A DNA stretch of 64,000 nucleotides from NCBI GenBank assembly GCA_017446095.1, contig JAFSRN010000007.1:43105-107104 (forward strand). Direction: 5' to 3'. Below, piece by piece: positions 41,947 through 51,152 of this stretch (the first letter of the stretch is position 1; the number at the start of each line of letters is the position of its first letter). The translations under genes were made by a program, and so were the position numbers. Under the pieces are notes generated by a model. That model ran no database searches, had not been told where the DNA came from, and saw nothing but the letters and a program-made list of their open reading frames with translations. The stretch is from Eubacterium sp. Lineage in GTDB: Bacteria > Bacillota > Clostridia > Oscillospirales > Acutalibacteraceae.

Positions 41947-44900
41947 TTATTCAGCCGGTGCGTAGTAATCAACAAGTCTTGCGAGTTTGTTGTACTTTTC
42001 GATTGAATTCTCTGCAGCGATTGAGAAGAGTTCCTCTGCCTTGCCCGGGAAGGAGCGCTTGAGTGCGGAGTATCTTGTTTCGCCTTCGATGAACTCAACG
42101 TAGTCAGCAGACGGTGCCTTGCTGTCGAGTGAGAACGGATTCTTACCCTGTGCAATGAGTGCCGGATTGTATCTGAACAGGTTCCAGTAACCTGCAGCAA
42201 CAGCCTTCTTCTGCTCTGTCTGGTTGAACGGCATCTTGATACCGTGGTTGATACAAGGTGCGTAGCAGATAACGATTGAAGGTCCGTTGTAAGCAGCAGC
42301 CTCCTGGAATGCCTTGAGGCACTGGTTGTAGTCTGCGCCCATAGCAACCTGTGCAACGTAAACGTAGCCGTAAGACATTGCGATTGCAGCAAGGTCCTTC
42401 TTCTTAACAACCTTACCAGATGCAGCAAACTTTGCAACTGCGCCGGTAGGTGTAGCTTTTGAAGCCTGTCCGCCTGTGTTTGAGTAAACCTCTGTATCGA
42501 ATACAACGATGTTAACATCCTCGTTTGAAGCGATAACGTGGTCGAGTCCGCCGAAGCCGATATCGTAAGCCCAGCCGTCGCCGCCGAAGATGAACTGATA
42601 TTTCTTTGAAGCGTAGTCAGCGTCTTTGAGGAAGTCCTCTGCCGCTGCAGCAGCGTCGCCTGTAAGGTTAGCAGCCTTGAGTGCAGCGATGAGTGCCTGT
42701 GCGTCAGCCTCGTTCTTGGAAGCGTCCTCGTAAGAAGCAAGCCAAGCGTCAGCCTCTGCTACGCCGTTTTCTGAAAGTGTCTGTGCGTCTGCAGCAAGTC
42801 TTTCACGAATCTGCTTCTGTGCAAGCCACATACCGTAACCGAACTCTGCGTTATCCTCAAACAGTGAGTTCGACCATGCAGGGCCGTGACCGTTCTTGTC
42901 AACAGTATAAGGTGTGGAAGGTGCAGAGCCGCCCCAGATTGACGAACAACCTGTTGCGTTTGCAACATACATCTTGTCGCCGTAAAGCTGTGTGATGAGC
43001 TTTGCGTAAGGTGTTTCGCCGCAGCCTGCGCAAGCGCCGGAGAACTCAAGGTAAGGCTTCTTGTACTGAACGCCGATAAGTGTCGGCTTGTCAACCTCAG
43101 GCTTGATGTCGATATCAACAAGTGCGTCGTAAGCCTTCTGTGCTTCAAGCTGCGAAGCGATTGGCTTCATTGTAAGTGACTTCGTAGGACAAACGTGTGC
43201 GCAAGAACCGCAGCCTGTGCAGTCGAGCGTGGACACGATAAGAGCATACTTAAGACCGCTGTCCTTCGGTACCTTAAGGTCAACCATCTTGGTTTCTGCA
43301 GGTGCTGCAGCAGCCTCGTCAGCGTTAAGAGCAACGGGACGGATTACAGCGTGCGGGCAAACCATTGAGCAACGGTTACACTGTGCGCACTTTGTGGGAT
43401 CCCACTCAGGAACGTTGATTGCAACGCCGCGCTTTTCAAATGCAGCAGAGCCCTGCGGATATACGCCGTCGGGTGAATCAAGGAATGCAGATACGGGCAG
43501 GTCGTCGCCGTGAAGTCTGCCAACCGGGTCAAGAATTTCCTTAACAAACTTCTTCATCTCCGGTCTGTCGGTAGGAATATCAAGCTCGCGGCCGCCGTCA
43601 ATAGCGTCTTTCCAAGCAGCAGGAACGTCAATCTTAACAACTTCCTTTGAGCCGCGGTCAATACCGTTGCAGTTAGCGTTAACGATAGCTTCGCCCTTCT
43701 TGGAGAACTTTGCAACTACCTTTTCCTTCATATATCCGATAGCCTCGTCAACAGGAAGAATACCGCTGATGGTGAAGAATGCGGACTGAAGGATTGTTGA
43801 AGCACGACCCGGGAGACCAACCTCCTCGGCAATCTTGATACCGTTGATTGTGTAAAGGTTAATGTCGTTTTCAGCAATATACTTCTTCATAGCAGCCGGA
43901 AGGTTAGCGTCAAGCTCATCTGGGCTCCAGATACAGTTGAGAAGGAAGGTGCCGCCCGGTACCAAATCCTGCACCATATCGTACTTGGTTACATATGACG
44001 GATTGTGGCAGGCAACGAAATTAGCCTTGTTGATAAGATAAGTTGAAGTAATCGGTGATGAACCGAAACGAAGGTGAGATACGGTGATACCGCCCGACTT
44101 CTTTGAATCGTAGAAGAAGTAGCCCTGCGCAAACATATCGGTGTGGTCGCCGATAATCTTGATGGAGTCTTTGTTTGCGCCAACCGTACCGTCGGAGCCG
44201 AGACCCCAGAACTTACAGGAAGTTGTGCCTGCAGGTGTGGTGTCGGGTGTTTCGGTAATCGGGAGTGAAAGATTTGTAACGTCATCTTCGATTGAGAGGA
44301 CAAATTCCTTCTTCGGCTCGGGTGCGTTCATATTAGCATAAACTGCGATAACGTGAGCAGGAAGAGTATCCTTTGAACCAAGACCGTAACGTCCGCCGTA
44401 AACAGGAACGTCTGCAAACTTTGTGCCCTTGAGCGCTGCAACAACGTCAAGGTAAAGCGGCTCGCCGAGTGAGCCCGGCTCTTTAGTTCTGTCAATTACG
44501 GAAATGCTCTTGACGCTGTCCGGAATTGCCTTGATGAAGTGGTCTGTTGAGAACGGTCTGTAAAGGTGTACGCAAATCATACCAACCTTTTCGCCGCGTG
44601 CGTTGAGGAAGTCAACAGTCTCCTTGATAGTGTCGCAAACAGAACCCATAGCGATGATAACACGCTCTGCGTCCTCTGCTCCGTAGTAGTTAAAGAGCTT
44701 GTAGTCAGTGCCAAGCTTCTCGTTAACCTTGTCAAAGTACATCTCTGTTGTAGCAACAGCGTCGTTGTAATACTTGTTACAAGCCTCTCTGTGCTGGAAG
44801 AAGATGTCGCTGTTCTCCGCAGAGCCGCGAAGTACGGGACGCTCCGGATTGAGTGCTCTCTTACGGAAGTCTGCAACGTCCTGCATATCGATAAGGTCGC

Positions 44901-45474
44901 GCAGGTCCTCGTAATCCCATGTTTCAATCTTCTGTACTTCGTGTGAAGTGCGGAAGCCGTCGAAGAAGTGAAGGAACGGAACGCGGCTCTTGAGTGTTGA
45001 AAGGTGAGCCACAGCGCCGAGGTCCATAACTTCCTGTACGTTTGCAGAACAGAGCATAGCATAGCCTGTCTGACGGCAAGCCATAACGTCCGAATGGTCG
45101 CCGAAAATGTTGAGCGCGTGAGTAGATACGCAACGTGCAGAAACATGAATTACGCTTGGAATAAGTTCACCGGCAATCTTGTACATATTGGGAATCATAA
45201 GTAAAAGACCCTGTGAAGCGGTGTATGTTGTTGTGAGTGCGCCTGCTGAAAGTGAGCCGTGAACAGCACCTGCTGCACCTGCTTCTGATTCAAGCTCGGC
45301 AACCTTAACGGTCTGACCGAAAAGGTTTTTCACGCCCTTCGCCGCCATAGCGTCAGTTTCTTCAGCCATTGGTGATGAAGGAGTGATTGGGTAGATAGCA
45401 GCAACTTCGGTGAACGCATAGCTAACGTGAGCCGCAGCGCTGTTACCGTCCATGGTTTTCTTTGTTCTTGCCAT
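41947..45474 (-). CDS. nifJ: Pyruvate:ferredoxin (flavodoxin) oxidoreductase
   Basis: Oxidises pyruvate to acetyl-CoA and CO2 with reduction of ferredoxin, a core step of anaerobic fermentation. The start is the ATG at 45474 after CGGGAGGAATATCCA. The 1175-residue single-chain enzyme has the N-terminal pyrimidine domain (YAFTEVAAIYPITPSSPMAE), the transketolase-like and gamma domains, a two-cluster ferredoxin domain (CAQCNRCSMVCPHAV and CTGCGSCAHVCPTKS), and the thiamine-binding C-terminal domain (ANATGCSSIWGGSAPSTPY and GDGWAYDIGFGGLDH). Length and domain order are standard. Codon use is strongly biased, as expected for a highly expressed gene. A consensus promoter and terminator frame it as a single-gene unit. 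Confidence 0.97.
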   Translation of the reverse strand: MARTKKTMDGNSAAAHVSYAFTEVAAIYPITPSSPMAEETDAMAAKGVKNLFGQTVKVAELESEAGAAGAVHGSLSAGALTTTYTASQGLLLMIPNMYKIAGELIPSVIHVSARCVSTHALNIFGDHSDVMACRQTGYAMLCSANVQEVMDLGAVAHLSTLKSRVPFLHFFDGFRTSHEVQKIETWDYEDLRDLIDMQDVADFRKRALNPERPVLRGSAENSDIFFQHREACNKYYNDAVATTEMYFDKVNEKLGTDYKLFNYYGAEDAERVIIAMGSVCDTIKETVDFLNARGEKVGMICVHLYRPFSTDHFIKAIPDSVKSISVIDRTKEPGSLGEPLYLDVVAALKGTKFADVPVYGGRYGLGSKDTLPAHVIAVYANMNAPEPKKEFVLSIEDDVTNLSLPITETPDTTPAGTTSCKFWGLGSDGTVGANKDSIKIIGDHTDMFAQGYFFYDSKKSGGITVSHLRFGSSPITSTYLINKANFVACHNPSYVTKYDMVQDLVPGGTFLLNCIWSPDELDANLPAAMKKYIAENDINLYTINGIKIAEEVGLPGRASTILQSAFFTISGILPVDEAIGYMKEKVVAKFSKKGEAIVNANCNGIDRGSKEVVKIDVPAAWKDAIDGGRELDIPTDRPEMKKFVKEILDPVGRLHGDDLPVSAFLDSPDGVYPQGSAAFEKRGVAINVPEWDPTKCAQCNRCSMVCPHAVIRPVALNADEAAAAPAETKMVDLKVPKDSGLKYALIVSTLDCTGCGSCAHVCPTKSLTMKPIASQLEAQKAYDALVDIDIKPEVDKPTLIGVQYKKPYLEFSGACAGCGETPYAKLITQLYGDKMYVANATGCSSIWGGSAPSTPYTVDKNGHGPAWSNSLFEDNAEFGYGMWLAQKQIRERLAADAQTLSENGVAEADAWLASYEDASKNEADAQALIAALKAANLTGDAAAAAEDFLKDADYASKKYQFIFGGDGWAYDIGFGGLDHVIASNEDVNIVVFDTEVYSNTGGQASKATPTGAVAKFAASGKVVKKKDLAAIAMSYGYVYVAQVAMGADYNQCLKAFQEAAAYNGPSIVICYAPCINHGIKMPFNQTEQKKAVAAGYWNLFRYNPALIAQGKNPFSLDSKAPSADYVEFIEGETRYSALKRSFPGKAEELFSIAAENSIEKYNKLARLVDYYAPAE

Positions 45475-45798
45475 TGGATATTCCTCCCGAATCAATAATT
45501 TTATAATTTAGCATTATATATTATAACACTATATAGTTGCAAGTGCAAGCACTTTTTTAATCGCCGTGCGATTAAAAATGCCGTGTGCCGTCAGCAGACT
45601 GTCCAGGCTGTCCAATTAAAAATAGGTTTTTCTATATAGTTTTGTTTTTTAAAAAACACTATAGTTGTTTGGACACAAAAGCCTCCCTTGTGTAAAGGGA
45701 GAAATTCAGACGATGTCAGGTCATCGGGGACGCCGACCCCAACTGTCCACTTGTTCAATTGGGGACTGTCCCCAATTGAACATAAGAAGCCCCCCTTT
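45475..45798. other. 324-bp gap between nifJ and the lipoprotein gene
   Basis: It holds the nifJ leader and promoter, a TTTTTAATCG / CGATTAAAAA hairpin near 45555-45578, CTATATAGTT / AACTATAG-type inverted pieces, two CTGTCCA units, and the repeat at 45679-45817. No ORF was seen. Confidence 0.6.
45520..45548 (-). promoter_or_regulatory. Sigma-A promoter of nifJ
   Basis: On the minus strand TTGCAC (45543-45548), a 17-bp spacer and TATAAT (45520-45525), 45 bp before the ATG. Confidence 0.7.
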
Positions 45799-45817
45799 TT
45801 ACACAAGGGAGGCTTCA
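45679..45817. repeat. M5-type element with terminal inverted repeats that encodes a protein C terminus
   Basis: The ends are AAGCCTCCCTTGTGTAAAGGGAG and its inverted copy CCCCCCTTTTTACACAAGGGAGG. Between them are GGTCATCGGGGACGCCGACCCC and the perfect hairpin GTTCAATTGGGGA-CTG-TCCCCAATTGAAC (45753-45781). The right end encodes the last residues (EASLV) and stop of the lipoprotein at 45799. Confidence 0.85.
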
Positions 45818-46251
45818 TTCTCGATAACTATATCATTCACGGTAATGGTATTTATCTGCCCGTCGGTTTGCGCAACGGTAAACGTGCCGAGCGTGCAGCG
45901 GTTTGTGCCGCTTTCAAGCGCGGTAAAGATTTCCCACAACAGGACTGCAGGGTTGGTGTTGTCGATATTTTCCCTGTTTTCGCGCTTAATCATTGTGCCT
46001 TTGGTGAACACCACTTCCCTGCCGTCGCAGCTTATTGTAAGCCCTGTGGCATTGGTAGAGGTTGCAGTTATGTAGGCGGTGTCGTTCTGCCACTTGATGT
46101 TGCAGTTAAAACTGAAATCCCCTGTCGTATACACCGCGTCAAACGACGTGTCAGTGATAGTGGCAGGGGTTGTTTTTTCGCCCGAGCAGCCGCACAAGCA
46201 AAGCACGATGCACAGGGAGAGTATTATTTTTTTCAAGATATCAGCCCGCAA
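45799..46251 (-). CDS. Small lipoprotein, 150 residues or fewer, unknown function
   Basis: The N terminus has a lipoprotein signal: a Lys-Lys pair, a hydrophobic core (IILSLCIVLCLC) and a lipobox LCLCGC with Cys at about residue 22. The start is uncertain: TTG codons at 46251 and 46236 are both possible, and no good ribosome site is seen. The mature part is Thr-rich at first, then a beta-rich domain of about 110 residues that I do not recognise. The last five residues and the stop lie inside the terminal repeat of the neighbouring M5-type element, so the natural C terminus may have been replaced. It follows nnr on the same strand. Confidence 0.65.
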   Translation of the reverse strand: MRADILKKIILSLCIVLCLCGCSGEKTTPATITDTSFDAVYTTGDFSFNCNIKWQNDTAYITATSTNATGLTISCDGREVVFTKGTMIKRENRENIDNTNPAVLLWEIFTALESGTNRCTLGTFTVAQTDGQINTITVNDIVIENEASLV

Positions 46252-46257
46252 TCGGGA

Positions 46258-46284
46258 ATTCCTAATTCCGAATTCCGAATTAAT
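46258..46284. repeat. ATTCCGA heptamer array before nnr's stop
   Basis: CTAATTCCGAATTCCGAATTAATC, three units, touching the nnr stop codon (46284-46286). Confidence 0.7.
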
Positions 46285-47783
46285 CAGAACATTAAAACGC
46301 CGAGCAGTTCCGTCATATCATCTACGCTTGTTCCGCGCGTGCCGTATTTTTCAGCCGCAAGGTCGCCGCACAAGCCGTGCAGATAAACCGCCGCCTTTGC
46401 TGCATTCAGAGTATCCATACCCTGCGCAACAAACGCACCAATCATGCCTGCAAGCATATCGCCCGTGCCGCCCATTGCCATTGACGGATTGCCGGTCATA
46501 TTTACAAACACACTTTTTCCGTCCGTTACTACCGTGTTTGATCCCTTTAATACGAGAACAACATTATTCTCTTTTGCAAAATTCTTTGCAACGTTTATTC
46601 TGTCCTGCTGTATCTCGGCAGGCGTTGATGATACGAGCCGTGCCATCTCGCCGGGATGGGGCGTAAGAACTGCCGGCACTTTAATGTCCTTAATCATATT
46701 TATGCACTGACTCAGGCAATTTATACCGTCGGCGTCAAGAATTACAGGACATTTTGCATTTTTTAAAACGTAGTTGCACAGCACGCGAGTATCGTCGTTG
46801 TTGCCGATACCGCAGCCGAGCACAATTGAGGACGCCCAGTCCTTTTCCTCGGCAAATGCCTTAACTGTGTCGGCTGAAAAAGTGCCGCTCTGATTTTCCG
46901 CACACGGCTTGAAAATCGGCTGCGTGAGGTGTGCAGATGCAAGCGGATACGCAGACTGCGGCATCATCGCCTTAACAAGCCCTGCGCCGCTGCGAACCGC
47001 CGCATTTGCCGCGATCACCGCCGCGCCGAACATAGTGTAGCTGCCGCAGATGTTGAGCTGATGGCCGAAGGAACCTTTGTTAGCATTTTTGTCGCGGTTT
47101 GTAAAGCAGGCGCGCACCTCGTCCTCCGTAATCGTCGTGATGTATTCGTCCTCGTAGCAGTCCTCGGGGATGCCGATATACACAGTTTCAATATCGCCGC
47201 AATGCGCGTTTGCAGGCGGCAGAACGTGCGCCATCTTGAGCGTGGAAATAGCAATTGTGAAGTCGGCGTTTACGCAGTTTTTGCACGCTTCGCCCGTGGC
47301 GGAATCAGTGCCGCTTGGCGTGTCGATTGCAATAATTTCGGCGTCGCTTTCGCCCACGGTTTTAAAGATTTCATCAAACGGGGCGCGCGGCTCACCGCGA
47401 AAACCGATACCGAACATACAGTCCACAATGTAGTCGCAAACGGTATGCTCGTCGGCAAAATTCACCACCGGAACGCGGCTTGAAACCGCCTGCGTGTAGT
47501 ACATAAGCGGCTCCGGAATAGTCGGTTCGCCTGCGCACAGAACTATCTGCGCATTAGCGCCGTAGCAGAACAGCCTGCGCGCGATAACAAAGCCGTCGCC
47601 TGCGTTTTTGCCGCCGCCGCAAAGCACCGAAATATCGGCGTTTTTGAGGTCGTCGCCGTAGCGTGCAATAATAGCGTCTGCACAGGCATTGCCGGCTTTG
47701 AGCATAAGCTCTGCCTCATTGTAGTAGCGCTCAAAGCAAAGATTTTCAACTTGTCGGATTTGGGTGGTGGTTAGGATTTTCAT
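46284..47783 (-). CDS. nnr: Bifunctional NAD(P)H-hydrate epimerase / ADP-dependent dehydratase
   Basis: Repairs hydrated NADH and NADPH. The 499-residue protein has the N-terminal epimerase (YjeF-N; MKILTTTQIRQVENLC, CGGGKNAGDGFVIARRL near 55-71, and ATGEACKN in the middle) and the C-terminal dehydratase of ribokinase fold, with GSFGHQLNICGS, VILDADGINCLS, VLTPHPGEMARL, and the catalytic NPSMAMGGTGDMLAGMIG near 430-447. Length matches the fused bacterial enzyme. An AAAAGGAGTAAAA ribosome site precedes the ATG. Confidence 0.95.
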   Translation of the reverse strand: MKILTTTQIRQVENLCFERYYNEAELMLKAGNACADAIIARYGDDLKNADISVLCGGGKNAGDGFVIARRLFCYGANAQIVLCAGEPTIPEPLMYYTQAVSSRVPVVNFADEHTVCDYIVDCMFGIGFRGEPRAPFDEIFKTVGESDAEIIAIDTPSGTDSATGEACKNCVNADFTIAISTLKMAHVLPPANAHCGDIETVYIGIPEDCYEDEYITTITEDEVRACFTNRDKNANKGSFGHQLNICGSYTMFGAAVIAANAAVRSGAGLVKAMMPQSAYPLASAHLTQPIFKPCAENQSGTFSADTVKAFAEEKDWASSIVLGCGIGNNDDTRVLCNYVLKNAKCPVILDADGINCLSQCINMIKDIKVPAVLTPHPGEMARLVSSTPAEIQQDRINVAKNFAKENNVVLVLKGSNTVVTDGKSVFVNMTGNPSMAMGGTGDMLAGMIGAFVAQGMDTLNAAKAAVYLHGLCGDLAAEKYGTRGTSVDDMTELLGVLMF

Positions 47784-47797
47784 TTTTACTCCTTTTT

Positions 47798-47920
47798 AGA
47801 ATTGAGAATTGAGAGTTGAGAATTGAGAATTAATGGTGGACGTTGTCCACACCTGATTATATAATGAGTGTGAGCGAAGCTCACCCGAAATTCTCCATTC
47901 TCCATTTTCCATTCTCAATT
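47798..47920. repeat. Modular repeat (TTGAGAA / TTCTCCA tails, M1 core)
   Basis: The left tail is five TTGAGAA units. The core is GGTGGACGTTGTCCACACC, GATTATATAATGAGTG and GTGAGCGAAGCTCAC. The right tail is TTCTCCA/TTCTCAA units that end at the stop codon of the DUF4430 gene. Confidence 0.92.
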
Positions 47921-48627
47921 TAAACAACGTATTTAAACTCTATACTCTCTCCCCCGCGGAGGTCGTAGTTATCCACGGATACCATCGGGAAGTCGCCATT
48001 CACGTAATAAGTCCAGCCGCTTGTGCCGCCGCAGTCCTTTTCGTCCAACTCGTTAATGCCCACAACGTACATACCGTAGCCCGTGCGCTTTGCCCACATC
48101 TTAACATCATTTTCGCGGCAGGTGCGCTGCAGGACGGTATAAACCGTGTCGCCCTTGCGGTATTTGAGGGTGTAGTTTTTGATTATATAGCCGCTTTTGG
48201 GAACATATTTTTCGTGCCCGTCGGCAAGCTTGTCCATATTGCCAAGCACCTCGCTGCACTTGATTGTAACGGTGACCTTTGACCTGTCAACCTTCTGCGA
48301 TTTGGTGGTAGCGGTTACAGGTTTAGCCGTCGTTTTTGCAGGGTGAGTTTTCTTTTCCTTGTGCTTTTTCGCCGTGGTTGACGGCTTGGCTTTTTTGGTG
48401 GTCGTGGTCGTTGTTGCCGCCGTTGTTGCGGTGGTTGATGTTGTAGTCGCCGTTGTTTTTGCTGTGGTTGATGTTGTGCTTGCGGCAGTGGTCTGCGTGG
48501 TTGCGGCGGTTGTTGTAACCGTTGTAGTAGCGGCTTCTGTCGTGTTTTCCGTCTGTGCCTTTGTGCAACCGAACAGCATTGCAAGCACAAGCAAAAACGC
48601 CAGCACCGCGGTAATTCTACGCTTCAT
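47920..48627 (-). CDS. Lipoprotein with Thr-rich linker and DUF4430-type C-terminal domain
   Basis: The 235-residue protein has a lipoprotein signal (MKRRITAVLAFLLVLAMLFGC, lipid Cys at 21), then about 55 residues that are mostly Thr with some Ala, Ser and Lys (near 28-82), then a Lys-rich segment. The C-terminal domain (about 118-235) has TVYTVLQRTCRENDV, YVVGINELDEKDCGGTSGWTYYVNG and a closing RGGESIEFKYVV, the pattern of the DUF4430/transcobalamin-like surface domains. The Thr-rich part may be a stalk, possibly glycosylated (inference). It overlaps the HprK-like gene by 11 bp, with a GAGGTGACTG ribosome site inside that gene. Confidence 0.82.
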   Translation of the reverse strand: MKRRITAVLAFLLVLAMLFGCTKAQTENTTEAATTTVTTTAATTQTTAASTTSTTAKTTATTTSTTATTAATTTTTTKKAKPSTTAKKHKEKKTHPAKTTAKPVTATTKSQKVDRSKVTVTIKCSEVLGNMDKLADGHEKYVPKSGYIIKNYTLKYRKGDTVYTVLQRTCRENDVKMWAKRTGYGMYVVGINELDEKDCGGTSGWTYYVNGDFPMVSVDNYDLRGGESIEFKYVV

Positions 48628-49351
48628 CAGTCACCTCCGCAAGTGTGCGCTTCATCGCGTGGTAGGACACCTCAAACGCCTCGTCTGACATATCGCAGCC
48701 GAGCGTGTAAAGCGGAACGTTGCTGCAGATATTCTCCACCACATTGAGCAGCCTGTCCATATTCTCCTCGCCGAGCTTGCGCAGAGTTTGCGAAAAAATA
48801 TTGAAAACCGCCTGCTGAACGGTTGCAGGTTCAATGCGGTTAACCGTGCTGCGCTCAACAAAGCAGATGCCGCCGAGCGGTACAATTTTCGGTACGGATA
48901 AATCGTGCTTGCCACTCCACGGCGTACCGCAGGCGTAAAGCTTGCCGTCAATCATCCTGATAGCAGGCTTGTCGTCGTTAAGAATATAAGCCCTGTCGCC
49001 CAGATGCTTCAGCCACAGCTTGGTGTGCGTGGACTTGCCGACGCCGCTGTCCGCCGCAAAAGCGTAAGCCACGCCATCCGCCACAACGCACGAGGAATGA
49101 AGCAGAATACCGTCAAAACGCAGCAATCCCACATAAAAATCGTTGCCGGAAATCATATAGTCCCAGTCGGGCGCTGACAGCTCGGGATGTTCTTTAACAG
49201 CCGCCTCAACGCGCTTTTGGTTAACGTTAATAACGAGGTCGACATCCTGCCCCTCGCTCTGGTCGGCGGCAAGATACGGCTTCGCCTGGCGCAGCGTCCT
49301 TCCGCCGCAGTTTTCAATTTTAACCGTAAGTCCTGCAATGTTATAAATCAT
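48617..49351 (-). CDS. HprK-like P-loop kinase domain protein
   Basis: The 244-residue protein resembles the C-terminal kinase domain of HPr kinase and PEP carboxykinases. A P-loop AADSGVGKSTHTKLWLKH is near 95-112 and LNDDKPAIRMIDGKLYACGTPWSGKHDLS follows (about 121-150), with the Asp pair and the TPWSGK segment typical of the family found beside RiPP and PqqD-type genes. There is no HPr Ser46-type partner or sensor domain here. It is followed directly, with overlap, by the DUF4430 lipoprotein. Its substrate is unknown. Confidence 0.75.
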   Translation of the reverse strand: MIYNIAGLTVKIENCGGRTLRQAKPYLAADQSEGQDVDLVINVNQKRVEAAVKEHPELSAPDWDYMISGNDFYVGLLRFDGILLHSSCVVADGVAYAFAADSGVGKSTHTKLWLKHLGDRAYILNDDKPAIRMIDGKLYACGTPWSGKHDLSVPKIVPLGGICFVERSTVNRIEPATVQQAVFNIFSQTLRKLGEENMDRLLNVVENICSNVPLYTLGCDMSDEAFEVSYHAMKRTLAEVTDEA

Positions 49352-49364
49352 AGTATTCTTTGCA

Positions 49365-49555
49365 AATTATGAATTATGAGTTATGAATTATGAATATATG
49401 GCGGGACACGTACCCATTTTATTGCGGGTCGTCGGGGACGCCGCCCCCTACAATAAGAGCACAACCGTAGGGACGAGCAGTGCTCGTCCGTTAAAATTGC
49501 CCGAGCGCAGCAAGTAACCACAATTCATCATTCATCATTTATCATTCATAATTAT
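49365..49555. repeat. Compound repeat with ATTATGA / TCATAAT tails (M4, M3)
   Basis: The left tail is four ATTATGA units. Cores: GGCGGGACACGTACCC, GGGTCGTCGGGGACGCCGCCCCCTAC, GTAGGGACGAGCAGTGCTCGTCC (M4) and an inverted M3 (TTGCCCGAGCGCAGCAAGTAACC). The right tail is ATTCATC/ATTCATA units. The tails are inverted copies. Confidence 0.9.
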
Positions 49556-49587
49556 AGAGTATATACATCTACAAGTCAAATATATTG

Positions 49588-49615
49588 TTGCAATTTTTTA
49601 CTGTTATGGTATAAT
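49588..49615 (+). promoter_or_regulatory. Promoter of the GNAT-mltG operon, predicting a near-leaderless mRNA
   Basis: TTGCAA (49588-49593), a 16-bp spacer and TATAAT (49610-49615). The ATG at 49625 is 9 nt from the -10 and has no ribosome site. Confidence 0.55.
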
Positions 49616-49624
49616 ATTAATGTT

Positions 49625-50065
49625 ATGATTTTATATTTTTATGATTATAAAGACGAATTATTTAAAGCTGTAAAGGAAATACGTTACAAGGTGTTTTTGT
49701 GCGAACAGCTTGCATTTGCCGAAGGCTATTTTGACGAAGCTGACACTCGCGAGGACACACTGTTTGCGCTTAAAATTAACGAAGAAAGAATACCCGTTGC
49801 CACAGGCAGAATGATTAAAGAGGGCAACTCCTACAAAATCGGCAGAATTGCCGTGCTTGAAAGTGAGCGCGGCAAAGGATCAGGCAAAAAAATTGTTGAA
49901 GGTTTTTGCCGCTCTGCAAAGGATAAAGGCGCAACAGAGATATTTGTTAACGCGCAGCTTCACGCAATACCGTTTTACGAAAAGCTTGGCTTTGAGCTTA
50001 CAGGCGAAGATGTTAATTTTGAAATGGAACTTCCCCACCGTCCGATGAGAAAGGTATTAGTATGA
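49625..50065 (+). CDS. GNAT-family N-acetyltransferase
   Basis: A 146-residue GNAT enzyme of the ElaA/YjcF type. MILYFYDYKDELFKAVKEIRYKVFLCEQ is the N-terminal fold. The acetyl-CoA loop is RIAVLESERGKGSGKKIVEGF near 78-98, with the R-G-K-G-S-G pyrophosphate-binding turn, and a final NAQLHAIPFYEKLGFELTGE is standard. The substrate is unknown. The mRNA is probably leaderless. It overlaps mltG by four bases (ATGA), so the two are coupled. Confidence 0.88.
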   Translation: MILYFYDYKDELFKAVKEIRYKVFLCEQLAFAEGYFDEADTREDTLFALKINEERIPVATGRMIKEGNSYKIGRIAVLESERGKGSGKKIVEGFCRSAKDKGATEIFVNAQLHAIPFYEKLGFELTGEDVNFEMELPHRPMRKVLV

Positions 50066-51126
50066 CAAAGAAAAACAAGAAAAAGAAAAAGGGCGGCTTT
50101 GCCACCGTACTGATTGTAGTTATTCTGATTTGCGCGCTTGTTATTGGCGGCGGCTACGTTTACCTTCTTGCGAAAAACGACATTGAGGGCAACCGCCAGT
50201 CAGCCGACGAGTACACGCTGCAGATTACGAAAAACGATTTTGAGTACGAAATCGGCAAAAAGCTTTACAACAACAAAATCGTTATTTCAGACGCGCTGTG
50301 GACAAACTGGATGGCAAAGCACTATCCCGACTTCAAGTACGTTAACGGCGAGTACAAGCTCACCGCCGATATGTCTTACGAAGAGATTGCAAAGAAGCTG
50401 CAGACTCCCGACGTATCGCACGAGGGCATAAAGGTTGTTATCCCCGAGGGCACAAATTGCATGGAAATTGCAAAGATTCTTGAGGACAACGGCATCTGCA
50501 AGGCGGACGCGTTCCTTGAAGCGTGCAAGAGTAAAGAGGGCTACGACTTCGACTTCCTTGAAACTGTGCCGGACAATGACCTGATTGCATACCAACTCGA
50601 GGGCTTTTTGTTCCCTGCAACGTACGACCTGCCTAAGAACGCAGAGCCGAAAAATGTTGTGATTGCAATGCTTGACGCGTTTGAAGAACGCCTTACGCCG
50701 GAGATGACGAAGTACTGTGAGGACAACGGAATGACGCTGTTTGAACTTATCACGCTCGCATCCGTTGTGCAGGAGGAGGCGCTTGGCAACTCCTCAGCAA
50801 AGAACATTGCGTCGGTATTCGTCAACAGGCTTGAAAGCGGCGAAAAGCTGCAGTCCGATGTAACATACTTTTACGCACGCGATTTGCGCGACGACTACGG
50901 ATTTTCGCAGGAAGTTTACGACGCATACTACACCTACCGCTGCCCGGGACTTCCGGCAGGACCTATTACAAACTCGGGCGAGGTTATAATCGACTCGGTT
51001 GTAAACCACCCCGACACAAAGTACATATATTTCTTCTCAGACCTGAATCAGGAGTTCCACTTTGCGGAAACCTACGAGGAATTTGAGCAGCAAAAGCAGC
51101 AGTTCCCGTGGCAGGAGGAGGAATAA
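50062..51126 (+). CDS. mltG: Endolytic peptidoglycan transglycosylase MltG
   Basis: Cuts nascent glycan strands at the membrane and so ends their growth. The 354-residue protein has a Lys-rich cytoplasmic start (TKKNKKKKKGG), one membrane helix (about 14-34), a LysM-like part, and the YceG domain with GTNCMEIAKILEDNGI, YQLEGFLFPATYDL, the catalytic Glu in LASVVQEEALG, and SDVTYFYA plus CPGLPAGPITNSG. The length is normal. A strong terminator follows. Confidence 0.94.
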   Translation: MTKKNKKKKKGGFATVLIVVILICALVIGGGYVYLLAKNDIEGNRQSADEYTLQITKNDFEYEIGKKLYNNKIVISDALWTNWMAKHYPDFKYVNGEYKLTADMSYEEIAKKLQTPDVSHEGIKVVIPEGTNCMEIAKILEDNGICKADAFLEACKSKEGYDFDFLETVPDNDLIAYQLEGFLFPATYDLPKNAEPKNVVIAMLDAFEERLTPEMTKYCEDNGMTLFELITLASVVQEEALGNSSAKNIASVFVNRLESGEKLQSDVTYFYARDLRDDYGFSQEVYDAYYTYRCPGLPAGPITNSGEVIIDSVVNHPDTKYIYFFSDLNQEFHFAETYEEFEQQKQQFPWQEEE

Positions 51127-51152
51127 AAAAAGCGCCCATCCGGCGCTTTTTT
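51125..51152 (+). terminator. Intrinsic terminator of mltG
   Basis: AAAAAAAGCGCC / GGCGCTTTTTT around a 5-base loop. Confidence 0.85.
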
